Below, piece after piece: positions 18,454 through 27,965 of a stretch of 51,821 bases of DNA. Position numbers and translations under genes: made by a program. This stretch comes from Gemella bergeri ATCC 700627. GTDB taxonomy: Bacteria; Bacillota; Bacilli; Staphylococcales; Gemellaceae. The DNA is taken from NCBI RefSeq assembly GCF_000469465.1, contig NZ_KI271875.1, positions 1-51,821 on the forward strand. The letters are read 5' to 3'. The notes under the pieces were generated by a model. It was not told the origin of the DNA and searched no databases. It saw nothing but the letters and a program-made list of their open reading frames with translations. Numbering within the stretch: position 1 is the first letter of the stretch; every line of letters begins with the position of its first letter.

Positions 18454-18765
18454 TAACGATTATCATTTAGTGTAGAGAAGAATTTGTTTTTAGATATTTT
18501 TTAACTAAAAAAGGAATTGTTTTCGAGATTTTATCATTAAAAAAGTGAAACAGTATAATAACAGTTATAAAAAAATGATAAATTTTCAATCAATAATTGT
18601 AATATTAATTATTTACGTTTTCTTTACTATTTCATTTGTTTTCTATTTAATTTCATAATATTTAATATAAATATTTTATCATATAACAGGTAAAAAATTG
18701 TAACAGAGAAGCGGTGTAGTATAACTGGAGTTCACAGTTTATACACAATTTCAAAAAAAATAATG
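18454..18765. other. Intergenic region upstream of pflB
   Basis: AT-rich gap without an open frame that has a ribosome binding site. I see no strong terminator after msrAB and no clear Rex or FNR palindrome. Confidence 0.5.
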
Positions 18766-18794
18766 TTGTATTATCCATATAGTTGATGTAAACT
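18766..18794 (+). promoter_or_regulatory. pflB: Candidate promoter of pflB
   Basis: TTGTAT and TAAACT separated by 17 bases, about 75 bases before the start codon. The match is moderate. Confidence 0.45.
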
Positions 18795-18870
18795 AAAAGT
18801 GTAACAAATAGTTTAATTATAAATTTATTTATCACACATTTATTATAAAATTTTAAGGAGTGAAATATAT

Positions 18871-21111
18871 ATGACAACAATTGCAGAAAAAAAAGCTTTC
18901 GTTGGTGGTAAATGGCAAACAGAAATAGATTTAGTGGATTTTATTAAATCTAACTATACAGAATACAGAGGAGATGCTTCATTCTTAGCTGGTCCTACTG
19001 AAGCTACTAAAACTTTAGTAGAAAAATTCAATGATTTGATGCGTCAAGAACGTATTGCTGGTGGAACATTAGACATGGATACTAGTATTCCTTCAACAAT
19101 CCTTTCACATGGACCTGGATATATAGAAAAAGACTTAGAAAAAATAGTAGGATTACAAACTGATAAACCGTTAAAACGTGCTTTAATGACATTTGGCGGT
19201 ATCAACATGGCGGTTAACAGCTGTAAAGCATATGGTTATGAAGTAGATAAAGAAGTTATTAAAATCTTTACTGACTACCGTAAAACACACAACCAAGGTG
19301 TATTTGATGCGTACACTCCAGAAATGCGTTTAGTAAGAAAATCTGGTGTTATTACCGGACTTCCTGATGCTTATGGTCGTGGACGTATCATCGGTGACTA
19401 TCGTCGTGTTGCTTTATATGGTGTTGATCAATTAATCGAATGGAAAAAAGAAGATTTAACAAAAATCGGTGCTGACGGAGTAATGACTGAACATGTTATC
19501 CGTGATCGTGAAGAAGTAAGTGATCAAATTCGTGCTTTAGGCGAATTAAAAGGATTAGCTAACATTTACGGATTTGATATTTCAAAACCGGCAACAAATG
19601 CTCAAGAAGCAGTTCAATGGTTATACTTCGGATATTTAGCAGCTATTAAACAACAAAACGGTGCTGCGATGAGTATCGGTAACATTGCTACATTCTTAGA
19701 TATTTATATTGAAAGAGATCTACAAGACGGAACACTTACTGAAGAAGGTGCTCAAGAGTTAATTGACCATTTAGTTCTTAAATTACGTTGCGTTAAATTC
19801 GCTCGTACTCCAGAATACAACCAATTATTCTCTGGAGATCCAATCTGGGCTACTTTAATCGTAGGTGAAATGTTGGATGCTGAAAGATCATTAGTAACAA
19901 AAACTGACTTCCGTTTCATCCATACATTAGATAATATGGGTAACTCTCCAGAACCAAACTTGACTATTCTTTGGTCTAGTAAATTACCAACCGGATTTAA
20001 AGAATTCTGTGCTGAATCTTCAATCAACCACAGTGCTATTCAATATGAAAGTGATGAATTATTAGCGGACTTCCTAGGAACTTGTGATAAATCTATCGCT
20101 TGTTGTGTAAGTGGTATGACTACAGGTAAAGATATGCAATTCTTCGGTGCTCGTGCTAACTTAGCAAAAGCATTATTATACACAATCAATGGTGGTCGTG
20201 ATGAAAAACTTGGAATCCAAGTAGGACCAAAAACAGAACCACTACGTGGTGTACTAAACTACGACGAAGTATGGGAAAAATTCGGTGGATTTATGGATTG
20301 GTTATGTAAATTATACATCAACACATTAAACGTAATTCACTACATGCATGATAAATATTCTTATGAAAGTTTAGAAATGGCATTACACGATACTAATGTT
20401 AGACGTTTCATGGCAACTGGTATTGCAGGGTTCTCAGTAGCAGTAGACAGTTTATCAGCTATTAAATATGCTAAAGTAACTCCAATTGAAGATGAAACAG
20501 GATTAGCAGTTGATTACAAAATTGAAGGTGAATTCCCAACATTCGGTAACAACGATGATCGTGCTGATGACATAGCAGTTGAGTTATTGAAAACATTTAT
20601 GACTAAATTGAAAAAACACCCAACTTACCGTGCAGATGAAACTACAACATCTATCTTAACAATTACTTCTAACGTAGTTTACGGTAAAAAAACCGGTAAC
20701 ACTCCAGATGGACGTCGTGCAGGAGAACCGTTCTCACCAGGTGCTAACCCAATGAACGGACGTGACCAAAGTGGTGCGTTAGCTTGCTTAAGTTCAGTAG
20801 CTAAATTACCATATGAATACAGCCGTGATGGAATCAGCTTAACAGCGGCATTCACTCCAAATTCATTAGGTAAAACAAAACAAGACCAAATCAAAAACTT
20901 AACAGCAATGATGGACGGATACTTCAAAAAAGGTGGTTACCACTTAAATACTAACGTATTTAACAAAGAAACTTTACTTAAAGTTATTGAATCACCAGAA
21001 GATTATCCAAACTTCACAATTCGTGTATCAGGATATGCTGTACGTTTAATCAGCTTAACTCCGGAACAACAACGTGACGTATTAAGTCGTACAATGCACC
21101 AATTCATGTAA
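18871..21111 (+). CDS. pflB: Formate C-acetyltransferase (pyruvate formate-lyase)
   Basis: 746-residue glycyl-radical enzyme converting pyruvate and CoA to acetyl-CoA and formate under anoxic conditions. The adjacent catalytic cysteines are in KSIACCVSG. The glycyl-radical site is in RVSGYAVRL near the C-terminus (Gly721). Length and ends are normal. AAGGAG precedes the ATG. It is followed by its own terminator and then the activating enzyme gene. Codon use is more biased than in its neighbours, in line with high expression. Confidence 0.98.
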   Translation: MTTIAEKKAFVGGKWQTEIDLVDFIKSNYTEYRGDASFLAGPTEATKTLVEKFNDLMRQERIAGGTLDMDTSIPSTILSHGPGYIEKDLEKIVGLQTDKPLKRALMTFGGINMAVNSCKAYGYEVDKEVIKIFTDYRKTHNQGVFDAYTPEMRLVRKSGVITGLPDAYGRGRIIGDYRRVALYGVDQLIEWKKEDLTKIGADGVMTEHVIRDREEVSDQIRALGELKGLANIYGFDISKPATNAQEAVQWLYFGYLAAIKQQNGAAMSIGNIATFLDIYIERDLQDGTLTEEGAQELIDHLVLKLRCVKFARTPEYNQLFSGDPIWATLIVGEMLDAERSLVTKTDFRFIHTLDNMGNSPEPNLTILWSSKLPTGFKEFCAESSINHSAIQYESDELLADFLGTCDKSIACCVSGMTTGKDMQFFGARANLAKALLYTINGGRDEKLGIQVGPKTEPLRGVLNYDEVWEKFGGFMDWLCKLYINTLNVIHYMHDKYSYESLEMALHDTNVRRFMATGIAGFSVAVDSLSAIKYAKVTPIEDETGLAVDYKIEGEFPTFGNNDDRADDIAVELLKTFMTKLKKHPTYRADETTTSILTITSNVVYGKKTGNTPDGRRAGEPFSPGANPMNGRDQSGALACLSSVAKLPYEYSRDGISLTAAFTPNSLGKTKQDQIKNLTAMMDGYFKKGGYHLNTNVFNKETLLKVIESPEDYPNFTIRVSGYAVRLISLTPEQQRDVLSRTMHQFM

Positions 21112-21136
21112 TAAAAGTAAAAAAGACAGGAAAGGT

Positions 21137-21162
21137 AGGGGGCTTTTAGCCCCCACTTTTTT
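21137..21162 (+). terminator. pflB: Strong terminator after pflB
   Basis: GGGGGC-TTTTA-GCCCCC followed by a T run, a GC-rich stem unusual for this AT-rich DNA. Confidence 0.92.
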
Positions 21163-21254
21163 ATGTTACAAATAAACAAATAGATTTACATATAATTATA
21201 AGATAATATATAATGATTATATGAATAAAATATTAGTAAAGGAGGAGGCAAACT

Positions 21255-22046
21255 ATGAAATTGACAAATTTAGCACCAGTAGAAGAAACTAATGAGTTAA
21301 CGGCTAATATACATTCTGTTGAGTCGTTCGGTAACGTTGATGGGCCGGGGATTAGATATGTAGTATTTTTCCAAGGTTGTATGTTAAGATGTAAATATTG
21401 CCATAATCCGGATACTTGGAGAATGCATAATCCAGATGCAAAAGTGGTTACAGTGAGCCAATTAACCAAAGAGATAGTTAAATATCGTGATTTTTTTGAA
21501 GCCAGTAATGGAGGCGGAGTAACCGTTAGTGGAGGAGAATCATTATTACAAATAGATTTTATATTGGAGTTATTTAGAAAATTAAAAGAGTTAGGTATTA
21601 ATACTTGTGTTGATACCTGTGGTGGATTTTACGTAAATGCTCCAAGTATGAACAAAAAAGTCTTAGAACTAATATCTCTTACTGATTTATTTTTATTAGA
21701 TATAAAGCATATTGATGATGAACATCATATAAAATTAACAAAAAGAACAAACAAAAATATACTTCAATTTGCTGAATTTCTTAGCGATAATGGAGCAAAA
21801 ATGTGGATAAGACATGTTCTTGTACCTAAATGGACAGATGATGATTACTATTTACAAAAATTACGTGAATATATTGATACATTGCACGGTGTAGAACGTG
21901 TTGAGGTATTACCTTATCATGATATGGCGAAGTTTAAATATAAAGAACTTGGAATAAAATATGAATTAGATGATATTAATCCACCAACAAAAGATAGAAT
22001 AGAAAATGCTATAAACATTCTCGGAGCAAGAAATGATGTTAGTTAA
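21255..22046 (+). CDS. pflA: Pyruvate formate-lyase activating enzyme
   Basis: 263-residue radical SAM enzyme that installs the glycyl radical on PflB. The iron-sulfur motif is GCMLRCKYCHNPDTW (CxxxCxxC), followed by the SAM-binding GGGVTVSGGESLLQ. AAAGGAGG precedes the ATG. It lies downstream of the pflB terminator and so has partly separate transcription. Confidence 0.97.
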   Translation: MKLTNLAPVEETNELTANIHSVESFGNVDGPGIRYVVFFQGCMLRCKYCHNPDTWRMHNPDAKVVTVSQLTKEIVKYRDFFEASNGGGVTVSGGESLLQIDFILELFRKLKELGINTCVDTCGGFYVNAPSMNKKVLELISLTDLFLLDIKHIDDEHHIKLTKRTNKNILQFAEFLSDNGAKMWIRHVLVPKWTDDDYYLQKLREYIDTLHGVERVEVLPYHDMAKFKYKELGIKYELDDINPPTKDRIENAINILGARNDVS

Positions 22047-22072
22047 AATTATTTTTTGATAATGGATATCAT

Positions 22073-22101
22073 TTGACAAACATAATTAATTTTGATATAC
22101 T
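22073..22101 (+). promoter_or_regulatory. metK: Promoter of the metK riboswitch transcript
   Basis: A perfect TTGACA, a 17-base spacer and TATACT, placed just before the SAM-I aptamer. Confidence 0.85.
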
Positions 22102-22118
22102 GACGGTGCAATATAAAT

Positions 22119-22225
22119 ACTTATCAAGAGTGAGTGAGGGATGAGGCCCGATGAACTCCGGCAACCTAGTCGATTGATTAAGGTGCTTTCCTTAGCAAAG
22201 TTAACTTTGAACGATGAGATATGAA
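22119..22225 (+). ncRNA. SAM-I (S-box) riboswitch
   Basis: The S-box core is conserved: CTTATCAAGAG, AGGGATGAGGCCCGATGAA, CCGGCAACC, the AAGGTGC...CC block and the closing GATGAGA. It lies directly upstream of metK with a terminator hairpin after it, so SAM binding should reduce SAM synthetase expression. Confidence 0.95.
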
Positions 22226-22260
22226 AACCCCTCGTTTCAAGGCGAGGGGTTATTTTTATT
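22226..22260 (+). terminator. metK: Riboswitch-controlled terminator before metK
   Basis: AACCCCTCG pairs with CGAGGGGTT, followed by ATTTTTATT. This is the expression platform of the SAM-I riboswitch. Confidence 0.9.
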
Positions 22261-22322
22261 ATAAGGATAAATGAGATAGTTTTATATTAGTATCAGAAAT
22301 AAAATATTTAGGAGATTAAAAA

Positions 22323-23504
22323 ATGAGTAAAACATATTTATTTACATCAGAATCAGTAACAGAAGGACATCCGGATAAAATTGCAGATCAAATATCTGAC
22401 GCAATTTTAGATGAGATTTTAAAACAAGATCCATACGGAAGAGTGGCGTGTGAAACTTGTGTTAATACCGGTTTAGCAGTTCTTGTTGGGGAAATATCAA
22501 CAACGGCTAATATAGATTTCCAACAAATAGTAAGGAATACTATAAATGAAATAGGATATAATGATCCGAGAAATGGCTATTCAGGGGATCATATTTCGGT
22601 TCTTATAGGACTTGATAAACAATCTCCTGATATTGCACTTGGGGTTGATAATTCTTTAGAAACTAAAGAGTCATCTGAAGTAAAAGAGGTAGGAGCAGGA
22701 GATCAAGGTTTAATGTTCGGTTTTGCGACTAATGAAACAGATTCTTATATGCCATTACCTATTTATCTAAGTCATAAATTGTCAAAACAATTAGCAGATG
22801 TTAGAAAAGATGGAACTTTATCTTATTTAGGACCTGACGGGAAAGTTCAAGTTACAGTAGAATATGATATTAATCATAAAGTAAAAAGAATTGATACTAT
22901 AGTAGTATCGGCTCAGCATGATAAAGAAATATCTCAAAAACAAATTCATGCTGATATTAAAAAATATGTAGTAGAACCATGTTTAGATAGAGAATTGTTA
23001 GATGAGAATACGAAATATTTTATTAATCCAACAGGGCGTTTTGTAATAGGCGGGCCAGTAGGAGATGCCGGCTTAACAGGAAGAAAAATAATTGTCGACA
23101 CATATGGTGGTTTTTCTCGACATGGTGGAGGTGCATTTAGTGGGAAAGATGCAACTAAAGTTGATCGTTCCGGAGCATATATGGCACGTTATATTGCTAA
23201 AAATATTGTCGCAAGCGGAGTTTGTGATAAAATTGAAGTGCAATTAGCATACGCTATTGGTGTTGCTAATCCGGTATCAATTTTCGTAGAAACATTTGGA
23301 ACTTCAAAAGTAGATGAGGGAGAGATTGTTAAAACTATAAAAAAAGAATTTAAGTTAACACCAAACGGTATAATTGAGACATTAGATTTAAGAAGACCTA
23401 TTTTTAAAAAAACTGCCGCTTATGGTCACTTTGGGCGTGATGATGAAGACTTTACTTGGGAAAGATTGGACAGAGTAGAGGAATTTAAAAAATTATTAAA
23501 ATAG
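22323..23504 (+). CDS. metK: S-adenosylmethionine synthetase
   Basis: 393-residue enzyme making SAM from ATP and methionine. The N-terminal [24 protein letters not shown] is the ATP/methionine-binding hallmark. [12 protein letters not shown] and the P-loop-like [19 protein letters not shown] are intact. Full length. AGGAG precedes the ATG. Controlled by the SAM-I riboswitch upstream. Confidence 0.98.
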   Translation: MSKTYLFTSESVTEGHPDKIADQISDAILDEILKQDPYGRVACETCVNTGLAVLVGEISTTANIDFQQIVRNTINEIGYNDPRNGYSGDHISVLIGLDKQSPDIALGVDNSLETKESSEVKEVGAGDQGLMFGFATNETDSYMPLPIYLSHKLSKQLADVRKDGTLSYLGPDGKVQVTVEYDINHKVKRIDTIVVSAQHDKEISQKQIHADIKKYVVEPCLDRELLDENTKYFINPTGRFVIGGPVGDAGLTGRKIIVDTYGGFSRHGGGAFSGKDATKVDRSGAYMARYIAKNIVASGVCDKIEVQLAYAIGVANPVSIFVETFGTSKVDEGEIVKTIKKEFKLTPNGIIETLDLRRPIFKKTAAYGHFGRDDEDFTWERLDRVEEFKKLLK

Positions 23505-23516
23505 AAATAAAAGTTG

Positions 23517-23570
23517 GAGGCGACTCAAAAATCGTGATTTTGTTAAAAATTGATTTTGTAGAGTCGCCTC
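23517..23570. repeat. Long palindromic hairpin after metK
   Basis: GAGGCGACTC (23517-23526) pairs perfectly with GAGTCGCCTC (23561-23570). The pairing continues inward through AAAATC/GATTTT. The stem is GC-rich against AT-rich surroundings and has no T run on either side. It may end the metK transcript, or be a dispersed repeat or structured RNA. The rest of 23571-23807 shows nothing recognisable. Confidence 0.7.
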
Positions 23571-23807
23571 TGCACAGTTCATTAAATTTTGGAAAAGTAT
23601 TTAAAGCGAATTACCGGATTAATTAATACTGCGGACAACTACTAATAAACAAATTCTATTAAAGTTTTTAGCTTTTAATTCAACTCCGGTTCTTAATTTT
23701 ACTTAAGTAGTTAATATTTGTAATAATATAGTTGCATATTGTTTGAAAAAACGGTTATTATGATGTTTAATATATATAAGGATATATTAAGAAAGTTGGA
23801 GATAGAC

Positions 23808-24170
23808 ATGAATTTATACAATCAAATAGGAGAAAGAAATATTGATCTGTTAGTAAGTTATATGTATGATGATATTATTCCAAATGATGATAGAATTAAT
23901 GTTTTATTTTCTAATGGTTTTGATAGAATAAAGGAGGAACAAAAAAAATTTTTCAGGTTATTTCTTGGTGAACCGGGACATTCTATTTTTAATACACCGA
24001 ATTTAAAAAAAAAGCATATAAATTTGCCTATATCAATAAATGAAGCGAAGTATTGGTTTGAGGATTTTGAAATTGCATTGAACAGATTAGAGATAGATCC
24101 GGCAATAAAAAAATTTTTAAGTCAAAAAGTTAATGCACTTACAGTTCAAATGATAAATACTATAAAATAA
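23808..24170 (+). CDS. Truncated haemoglobin (group II / YjbI-GlbO-like)
   Basis: 120-residue 2-on-2 globin. It has the family opening LYNQIGERNIDLLVSYMYDD, the FFRLFLGEPGHSIF segment (as in QFLGGP) and the proximal His in NLKKKHINLPIS. The YWFEDFEIAL helix corresponds to the WL.C/M region. I chose the ATG at 23808, with GGAG upstream and the usual family length, over upstream ATGs without a ribosome binding site. Likely an oxygen/NO-binding protein in the cytoplasm. Confidence 0.82.
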   Translation: MNLYNQIGERNIDLLVSYMYDDIIPNDDRINVLFSNGFDRIKEEQKKFFRLFLGEPGHSIFNTPNLKKKHINLPISINEAKYWFEDFEIALNRLEIDPAIKKFLSQKVNALTVQMINTIK

Positions 24171-24222
24171 AAAAACTGAAATTTAGAGAATTATTATGTT
24201 ATAGATCTAAATTTCAGTTTTT
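24171..24222. terminator. Bidirectional terminator, globin / TetR
   Basis: AAAAACTGAAATTTAGA pairs with TCTAAATTTCAGTTTTT. It serves both convergent genes. Confidence 0.88.
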
Positions 24223-24224
24223 TA

Positions 24225-24848
24225 TTATGCAACATTTTCTTCTTCATCCACTTTAGTGAATATCTCTTTAAGCATCTCAGGACTGGCAGCCGTAATAAAT
24301 TTAATAGAAGATTTTATATTGTATAAAAATGCTTCATCTTTATGAATTCTATGTGCTGAAATAGCACCTTGAATACTGGTGAAAAGCCATTCGCTAATAG
24401 GATTACATAATTCCTCTGCGATATTTTTATCAAAAAGAGCATCGGCAAGAAGTAATCTCCAATTTTCAAGTATGTCACTACATTTTTCAGCAATTACAGG
24501 TGAAAGTTCCGCAGTTTCTAATGCTAATAATGTTAAAGAAAAACCACTTCGTTTACATGCTTTACCTTTTGAAATAAATAAATCAAAAATTGCAGTTAAA
24601 TATTCTTCCAAAGTTTTTTCTTTTGGAGAAATAGTCTTAAATTCCTTTTTAACATTACAACTTATTTTATCCAAAGCTTCTAAGTAGATTTCATCCTTTC
24701 CTTTTGGAAAATAGTAATATACACTTCCTTTAGGGGCTTTTGCCTTTTTAATTATATCCTGAACACTTGTCAGAGAGTAGCCCTTAGTTCAAACGTTTTG
24801 GACAGTGGTTAATATAATGTTTTCTTTAACTTTATTATTAAGTGTCAT
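24225..24848 (-). pseudogene. TetR-family repressor interrupted by TGA at codon 20
   Basis: A continuous frame of 207 codons starts at 24848 after GGGAGGG. The N-terminal HTH continues past an in-frame TGA (24789-24791): MTLNNKVKENIILTTVQNV, stop, then TKGYSLTSVQDIIKKAKAPK and GSVYYYFPKGKDEI. This is a YxaF/LmrA-type TetR HTH. A promoter and an operator-like palindrome are intact upstream. The stop falls in helix 1 of the HTH, where an aromatic or aliphatic residue is usual. Translation from an internal start at 24674 would lack the DNA-binding domain, so the gene is probably inactive. A sequencing error cannot be excluded. Confidence 0.85.
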
Positions 24849-24864
24849 GTCGTTTCCCTCCCTC

Positions 24865-24880
24865 ATACACCAATCTGTAT
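24865..24880. promoter_or_regulatory. Operator-like palindrome upstream of the TetR gene
   Basis: ATACA-N6-TGTAT lies between the -10 box and the start codon of the TetR gene, a common place for an autoregulatory operator. Confidence 0.45.
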
Positions 24881-24884
24881 TCTT

Positions 24885-24914
24885 ATTATACAATATTTAT
24901 ATATCAAAAATCAA
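24885..24914 (-). promoter_or_regulatory. Promoter of the TetR pseudogene
   Basis: On the minus strand TTGATT, an 18-base spacer and TATAAT. The adjacent region 24915-25101 is very AT-rich with runs of AAAAAATA-type repeats and holds no gene. Confidence 0.6.
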
Positions 24915-25101
24915 TAATATATAATAATTTATTTTAAAAAATATAATTTGTAGAATTGCTAAATTAAAAGTGATGAGAACGGTTTACTTTTTAAAAAAAT
25001 AAAAAATAAAATATAAAAAATAAAAAATAAATCATCATTAAAAAAGAAAATACACTTAAATATAATTTTTATGAGTTACCGGGTAGATAACAGTCAAAAT
25101 A

Positions 25102-25130
25102 TTGAATAAATAGCGATTTTATAGTAAAAT
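25102..25130 (+). promoter_or_regulatory. psd: Promoter of the psd-yqeGH cluster
   Basis: TTGAAT and TAAAAT with a 17-base spacer, 28 bases before the psd start codon. Confidence 0.6.
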
Positions 25131-25158
25131 ATAGAGTGATATTTGTAAGGAGATTGCC

Positions 25159-25935
25159 ATGTTAAAAAAGAAAATGTTTCAACTGTGTGTAGAGTTGACA
25201 AATGGAGAATTAAGCTCAAAGGCTTTAAAAAAATTGACAAAATCGAATTTAAGTAGATTAATGATACAACCTTTTGCAAAGGTATATGATATTGACACTG
25301 ATGAAATTTTAGATGAATTGGATGATTTTAGAAATTTGAATGAATTTTTTATAAGAAAGTTACACCCGAATGCCAGACCTATCGATAAAGAAGAAGATAG
25401 TTTCATTAGTCCGACAGATGGCGTGATTTCAGAAGTAGGTCATATTTCTGAAAATAGCACATTTGTTGTTAAAAATCAGGTGTATAGTGTGAAAACGCTG
25501 GCAGGTGATAAGGAATTTGCTGATAAGTATAAAGGTGGTACGTATGTAATTATTTATCTAAGTCCCAAAAATTATCATAGAATACATTTCCCGCTTAACA
25601 GTCAAGTAAAAGAGGCTTATAGTTTAGGAAAGTATTCATATCCGGTCAATAAGCTGGGATTAGAGTTAGGGGATAATATATTAAGTTACAATTATCGTCA
25701 AGTTTATAAACTATCAGGAAAAATTAATTATACACTCATACCTGTAGGTGCTCAAAATGTAAACTCAATTATTCCGACTTATGAGAGTATTTATGTCAAA
25801 AAAGGAGATGAGTTAGGATATTTTGAATTTGGTTCTACGGTCGTATTATTATTTGAAAAAGATAATATTCTATTAGAGGAAAATTTAGAAAATAAAGTAA
25901 TTAAGATGGGAGAAAAAATAGCTACGGTATTGTAA
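25159..25935 (+). CDS. psd: Phosphatidylserine decarboxylase
   Basis: 258-residue pyruvoyl enzyme that turns phosphatidylserine into phosphatidylethanolamine. The conserved FFIRKLHPNARPID, SPTDGVISEVG and YHRIHFPL segments are present. The autocleavage motif is GST in YFEFGSTVVLLFE, and the Ser becomes the pyruvoyl group. AAGGAG precedes the ATG. It leads directly into yqeG. No phosphatidylserine synthase gene is in the window. Confidence 0.95.
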   Translation: MLKKKMFQLCVELTNGELSSKALKKLTKSNLSRLMIQPFAKVYDIDTDEILDELDDFRNLNEFFIRKLHPNARPIDKEEDSFISPTDGVISEVGHISENSTFVVKNQVYSVKTLAGDKEFADKYKGGTYVIIYLSPKNYHRIHFPLNSQVKEAYSLGKYSYPVNKLGLELGDNILSYNYRQVYKLSGKINYTLIPVGAQNVNSIIPTYESIYVKKGDELGYFEFGSTVVLLFEKDNILLEENLENKVIKMGEKIATVL

Positions 25936-25943
25936 GCTGTTGA

Positions 25944-26534
25944 GTGATATTAGTGATTTTAAGAAGATATTTTTTACCGGATGATTTTATAGAAAAATAT
26001 GAGTTTATTGATGTTGAATATATGAATATGCACAATAAAAAAGTAATTATCTCCGATTTAGATAATACGCTTATTTCGTGGGATAGTAAAAAAGATACAA
26101 AAGAGTTGAATCGTTGGTTAAAACGAATGCGTAGAGCCGGATTTGATATTATTGTAGTATCTAATAATACAGAAGAACGTGTTGAAGAATTTTGTAAACA
26201 ACTTAATTTACAGTACGTAGCAGGAGCTAAAAAACCATTCACAACCGGTTTTAAGAAAGCTCTTCATAAGTTGAACAGAAAACCGGAAGAAGCTATTATT
26301 TTAGGCGATCAGGTGCTAACGGATATATTAGGCGCTAAGAGTTTTGGCGTAATGAGTGTACTTGTTAAGCCGATTTCAAAAACGGATGCGTTTAAGACAA
26401 GAATTAATCGCTTTTTTGAGGGGATAATAATAACTATTCTAAAAAGAAAAAAAGTATTTCCACAGATGAAAGTATTAAAATATAAACTCACCAAAAAAAA
26501 GGTAAAGGGAAGTAATGGTGGATATATTGGATAA
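25944..26534 (+). CDS. yqeG: YqeG family HAD-type phosphatase
   Basis: 196-residue HAD IIIA phosphatase of the YqeG family. Motif I is ISDLDNTLISWD and the later motif is ILGDQVLTDILGAKSFG. No ATG or good ribosome binding site exists; GTG at 25944 or 25953 is used, probably by coupling to psd, which ends 8 bases upstream. It overlaps yqeH by 20 bases. The length is slightly above the usual ~170, owing to a Lys-rich C-terminus. Confidence 0.9.
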   Translation: MILVILRRYFLPDDFIEKYEFIDVEYMNMHNKKVIISDLDNTLISWDSKKDTKELNRWLKRMRRAGFDIIVVSNNTEERVEEFCKQLNLQYVAGAKKPFTTGFKKALHKLNRKPEEAIILGDQVLTDILGAKSFGVMSVLVKPISKTDAFKTRINRFFEGIIITILKRKKVFPQMKVLKYKLTKKKVKGSNGGYIG

Positions 26535-27648
26535 TAAATTATATTGTATAGGATGCGGAGCGGAAGTTCAATCAGAAAATCCTAAAAAACAAGGATATTT
26601 ACCTAATAGCGTAATTGAGAAAAATAAAGATAAAGACTTAGTTTGTAAAAGATGCTTTCGTTTGAAAAATTATAATGAAGTATCTGATGTTGAACTGGGT
26701 GCGGAAGATTTTTACGCCTTGATAAAGACGTTATCTAAGAAAAAAAATGCTCTTATAGTTAAGGTGGTGGATATTTTTGATTTTTCCGGAAGCTGGATTG
26801 AGGATGTAGTAGATATAGTTGGTAATAATAAAGATATAGTGCTTGTTGCTAATAAATTAGATTTACTGCCAAAATCAGTTAAGGAAAATAAGATAAAACA
26901 ATGGCTCTTTAAAATGATGAAATTAAAAGGTATTAAAGTGAAAGACATCCTTTTGATTAGTGCTATTAAAAATTATGGAGTTGAAGAATTAGCGTATAGA
27001 CTGGATGAGTTAAGAAAAGGCAAAGATATCTATATAGTCGGAGCGACTAATGTCGGTAAGTCAACACTTATTAATAAGTTAATAGAATTAACCAGTGGGG
27101 ATAAAAATGTAATTACAACTTCACATTTTCCGGGGACAACTCTAGGAATGATAGAAATACCGCTAGATAAGGTAACCAGTATCTATGATACGCCGGGGAT
27201 TATTTTAGACTATGATATTGCACATTATTTGGATTCGAAAAGTTTAAAATTAGTAATGCCGAAAAAAGAAATAAAAGCACGTGTTTTTCAATTAAATGCG
27301 GAGCAAACGTTATTTTTTGGCGGAATGGCAAGAATGGATTTTGTTTTGGGAGAACGCCAAAGTTTTACAATATATGCTTCCAATTTAGTAGAAGTTCACA
27401 GAACGAAATTGAGTAATGCCGAAACAATATTTGAAAAACATTTAGGAACAATGTTAAAACCGCCATTTAAAGAGAATGTATCAATTTTTAAACAGCAGGT
27501 TAAGAGAAGTTTTAAAATAGATAATAAGAAGATGGATATAGTAATTTCAGGATTAGGGTGGATTACAGTAAATAGTGATAAAGGGTGTCTTATAGATATT
27601 TACACACCGGCTGAAATCGAAGTATTTGTAAGAGAATCGATAATATAG
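26515..27648 (+). CDS. yqeH: Ribosome biogenesis GTPase YqeH
   Basis: 377-residue circularly permuted GTPase needed for 30S subunit assembly. An N-terminal treble-clef zinc finger (CIGCG...CKRC) is followed by permuted G motifs: G4 NKLDLLP, G5 SAIKNYG, G1 GATNVGKST, G3 DTPG. A C-terminal domain follows. It is flanked by yqeG and yhbY as in Bacillus, but aroE, which usually lies between yqeH and yhbY, is absent here. Confidence 0.96.
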   Translation: MVDILDNKLYCIGCGAEVQSENPKKQGYLPNSVIEKNKDKDLVCKRCFRLKNYNEVSDVELGAEDFYALIKTLSKKKNALIVKVVDIFDFSGSWIEDVVDIVGNNKDIVLVANKLDLLPKSVKENKIKQWLFKMMKLKGIKVKDILLISAIKNYGVEELAYRLDELRKGKDIYIVGATNVGKSTLINKLIELTSGDKNVITTSHFPGTTLGMIEIPLDKVTSIYDTPGIILDYDIAHYLDSKSLKLVMPKKEIKARVFQLNAEQTLFFGGMARMDFVLGERQSFTIYASNLVEVHRTKLSNAETIFEKHLGTMLKPPFKENVSIFKQQVKRSFKIDNKKMDIVISGLGWITVNSDKGCLIDIYTPAEIEVFVRESII

Positions 27649-27664
27649 AAAGAAACGAGAATAT

Positions 27665-27964
27665 ATGTTAAAAGGAAAACAAAAAAGACAATTAAGAGCC
27701 TTAGCACACCACCTAACTCCAATTTTCCAAATAGGAAAATCCGGAGTAACAAGCGATATGGTTAAAGGTATAAGGGATGCTTTAGAACGAAGAGAGTTAA
27801 TAAAAGTCAGTATACTCCAAAATTGTGAAGAAGATAAAAATGAATTGGCCACTCTGTTAGCAGAAAGAACGGCTTCGGAATTGGTACAATTAATCGGAAA
27901 TACAATAGTTTTGTATAAACAAAGTTCAAAAGAAAAGTATAGAAAAATTGAGTTGGTGAAGTAG
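27665..27964 (+). CDS. yhbY: YhbY-type ribosome assembly RNA-binding protein (CRM domain)
   Basis: 99-residue CRM-domain protein (YhbY/YqeI). LKGKQKRQLRALAHHLTPIFQIGKSGVT is the family opening and the GxxG-like loop is present. It binds pre-rRNA in 50S assembly. It lies 16 bases after yqeH and 1 base before nadD. Confidence 0.95.
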   Translation: MLKGKQKRQLRALAHHLTPIFQIGKSGVTSDMVKGIRDALERRELIKVSILQNCEEDKNELATLLAERTASELVQLIGNTIVLYKQSSKEKYRKIELVK

Positions 27965-27965
27965 T

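Noticed and set aside
18700..18760. Possible Rex or FNR operator in the pflB leader (TTCACAGTTTATACACAA region).
   Set aside because: The half-sites do not form the required inverted repeat (TTGTG...CACAA).
19752..20927. Long antisense open frames inside pflB.
   Set aside because: They are mirror frames caused by the biased codon use of a highly expressed gene. They have no ribosome binding site and no protein-like pattern.
24674..24674. Internal ATG of the TetR gene as the true start.
   Set aside because: It would remove the whole HTH, which is clearly present upstream in the same frame behind a good ribosome binding site at 24848.
25000..25045. Run of AAAAAATA-like units upstream of psd as a tandem repeat or origin-like element.
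   Set aside because: The units are irregular and consistent with general AT richness; no DnaA boxes or regular period are seen.
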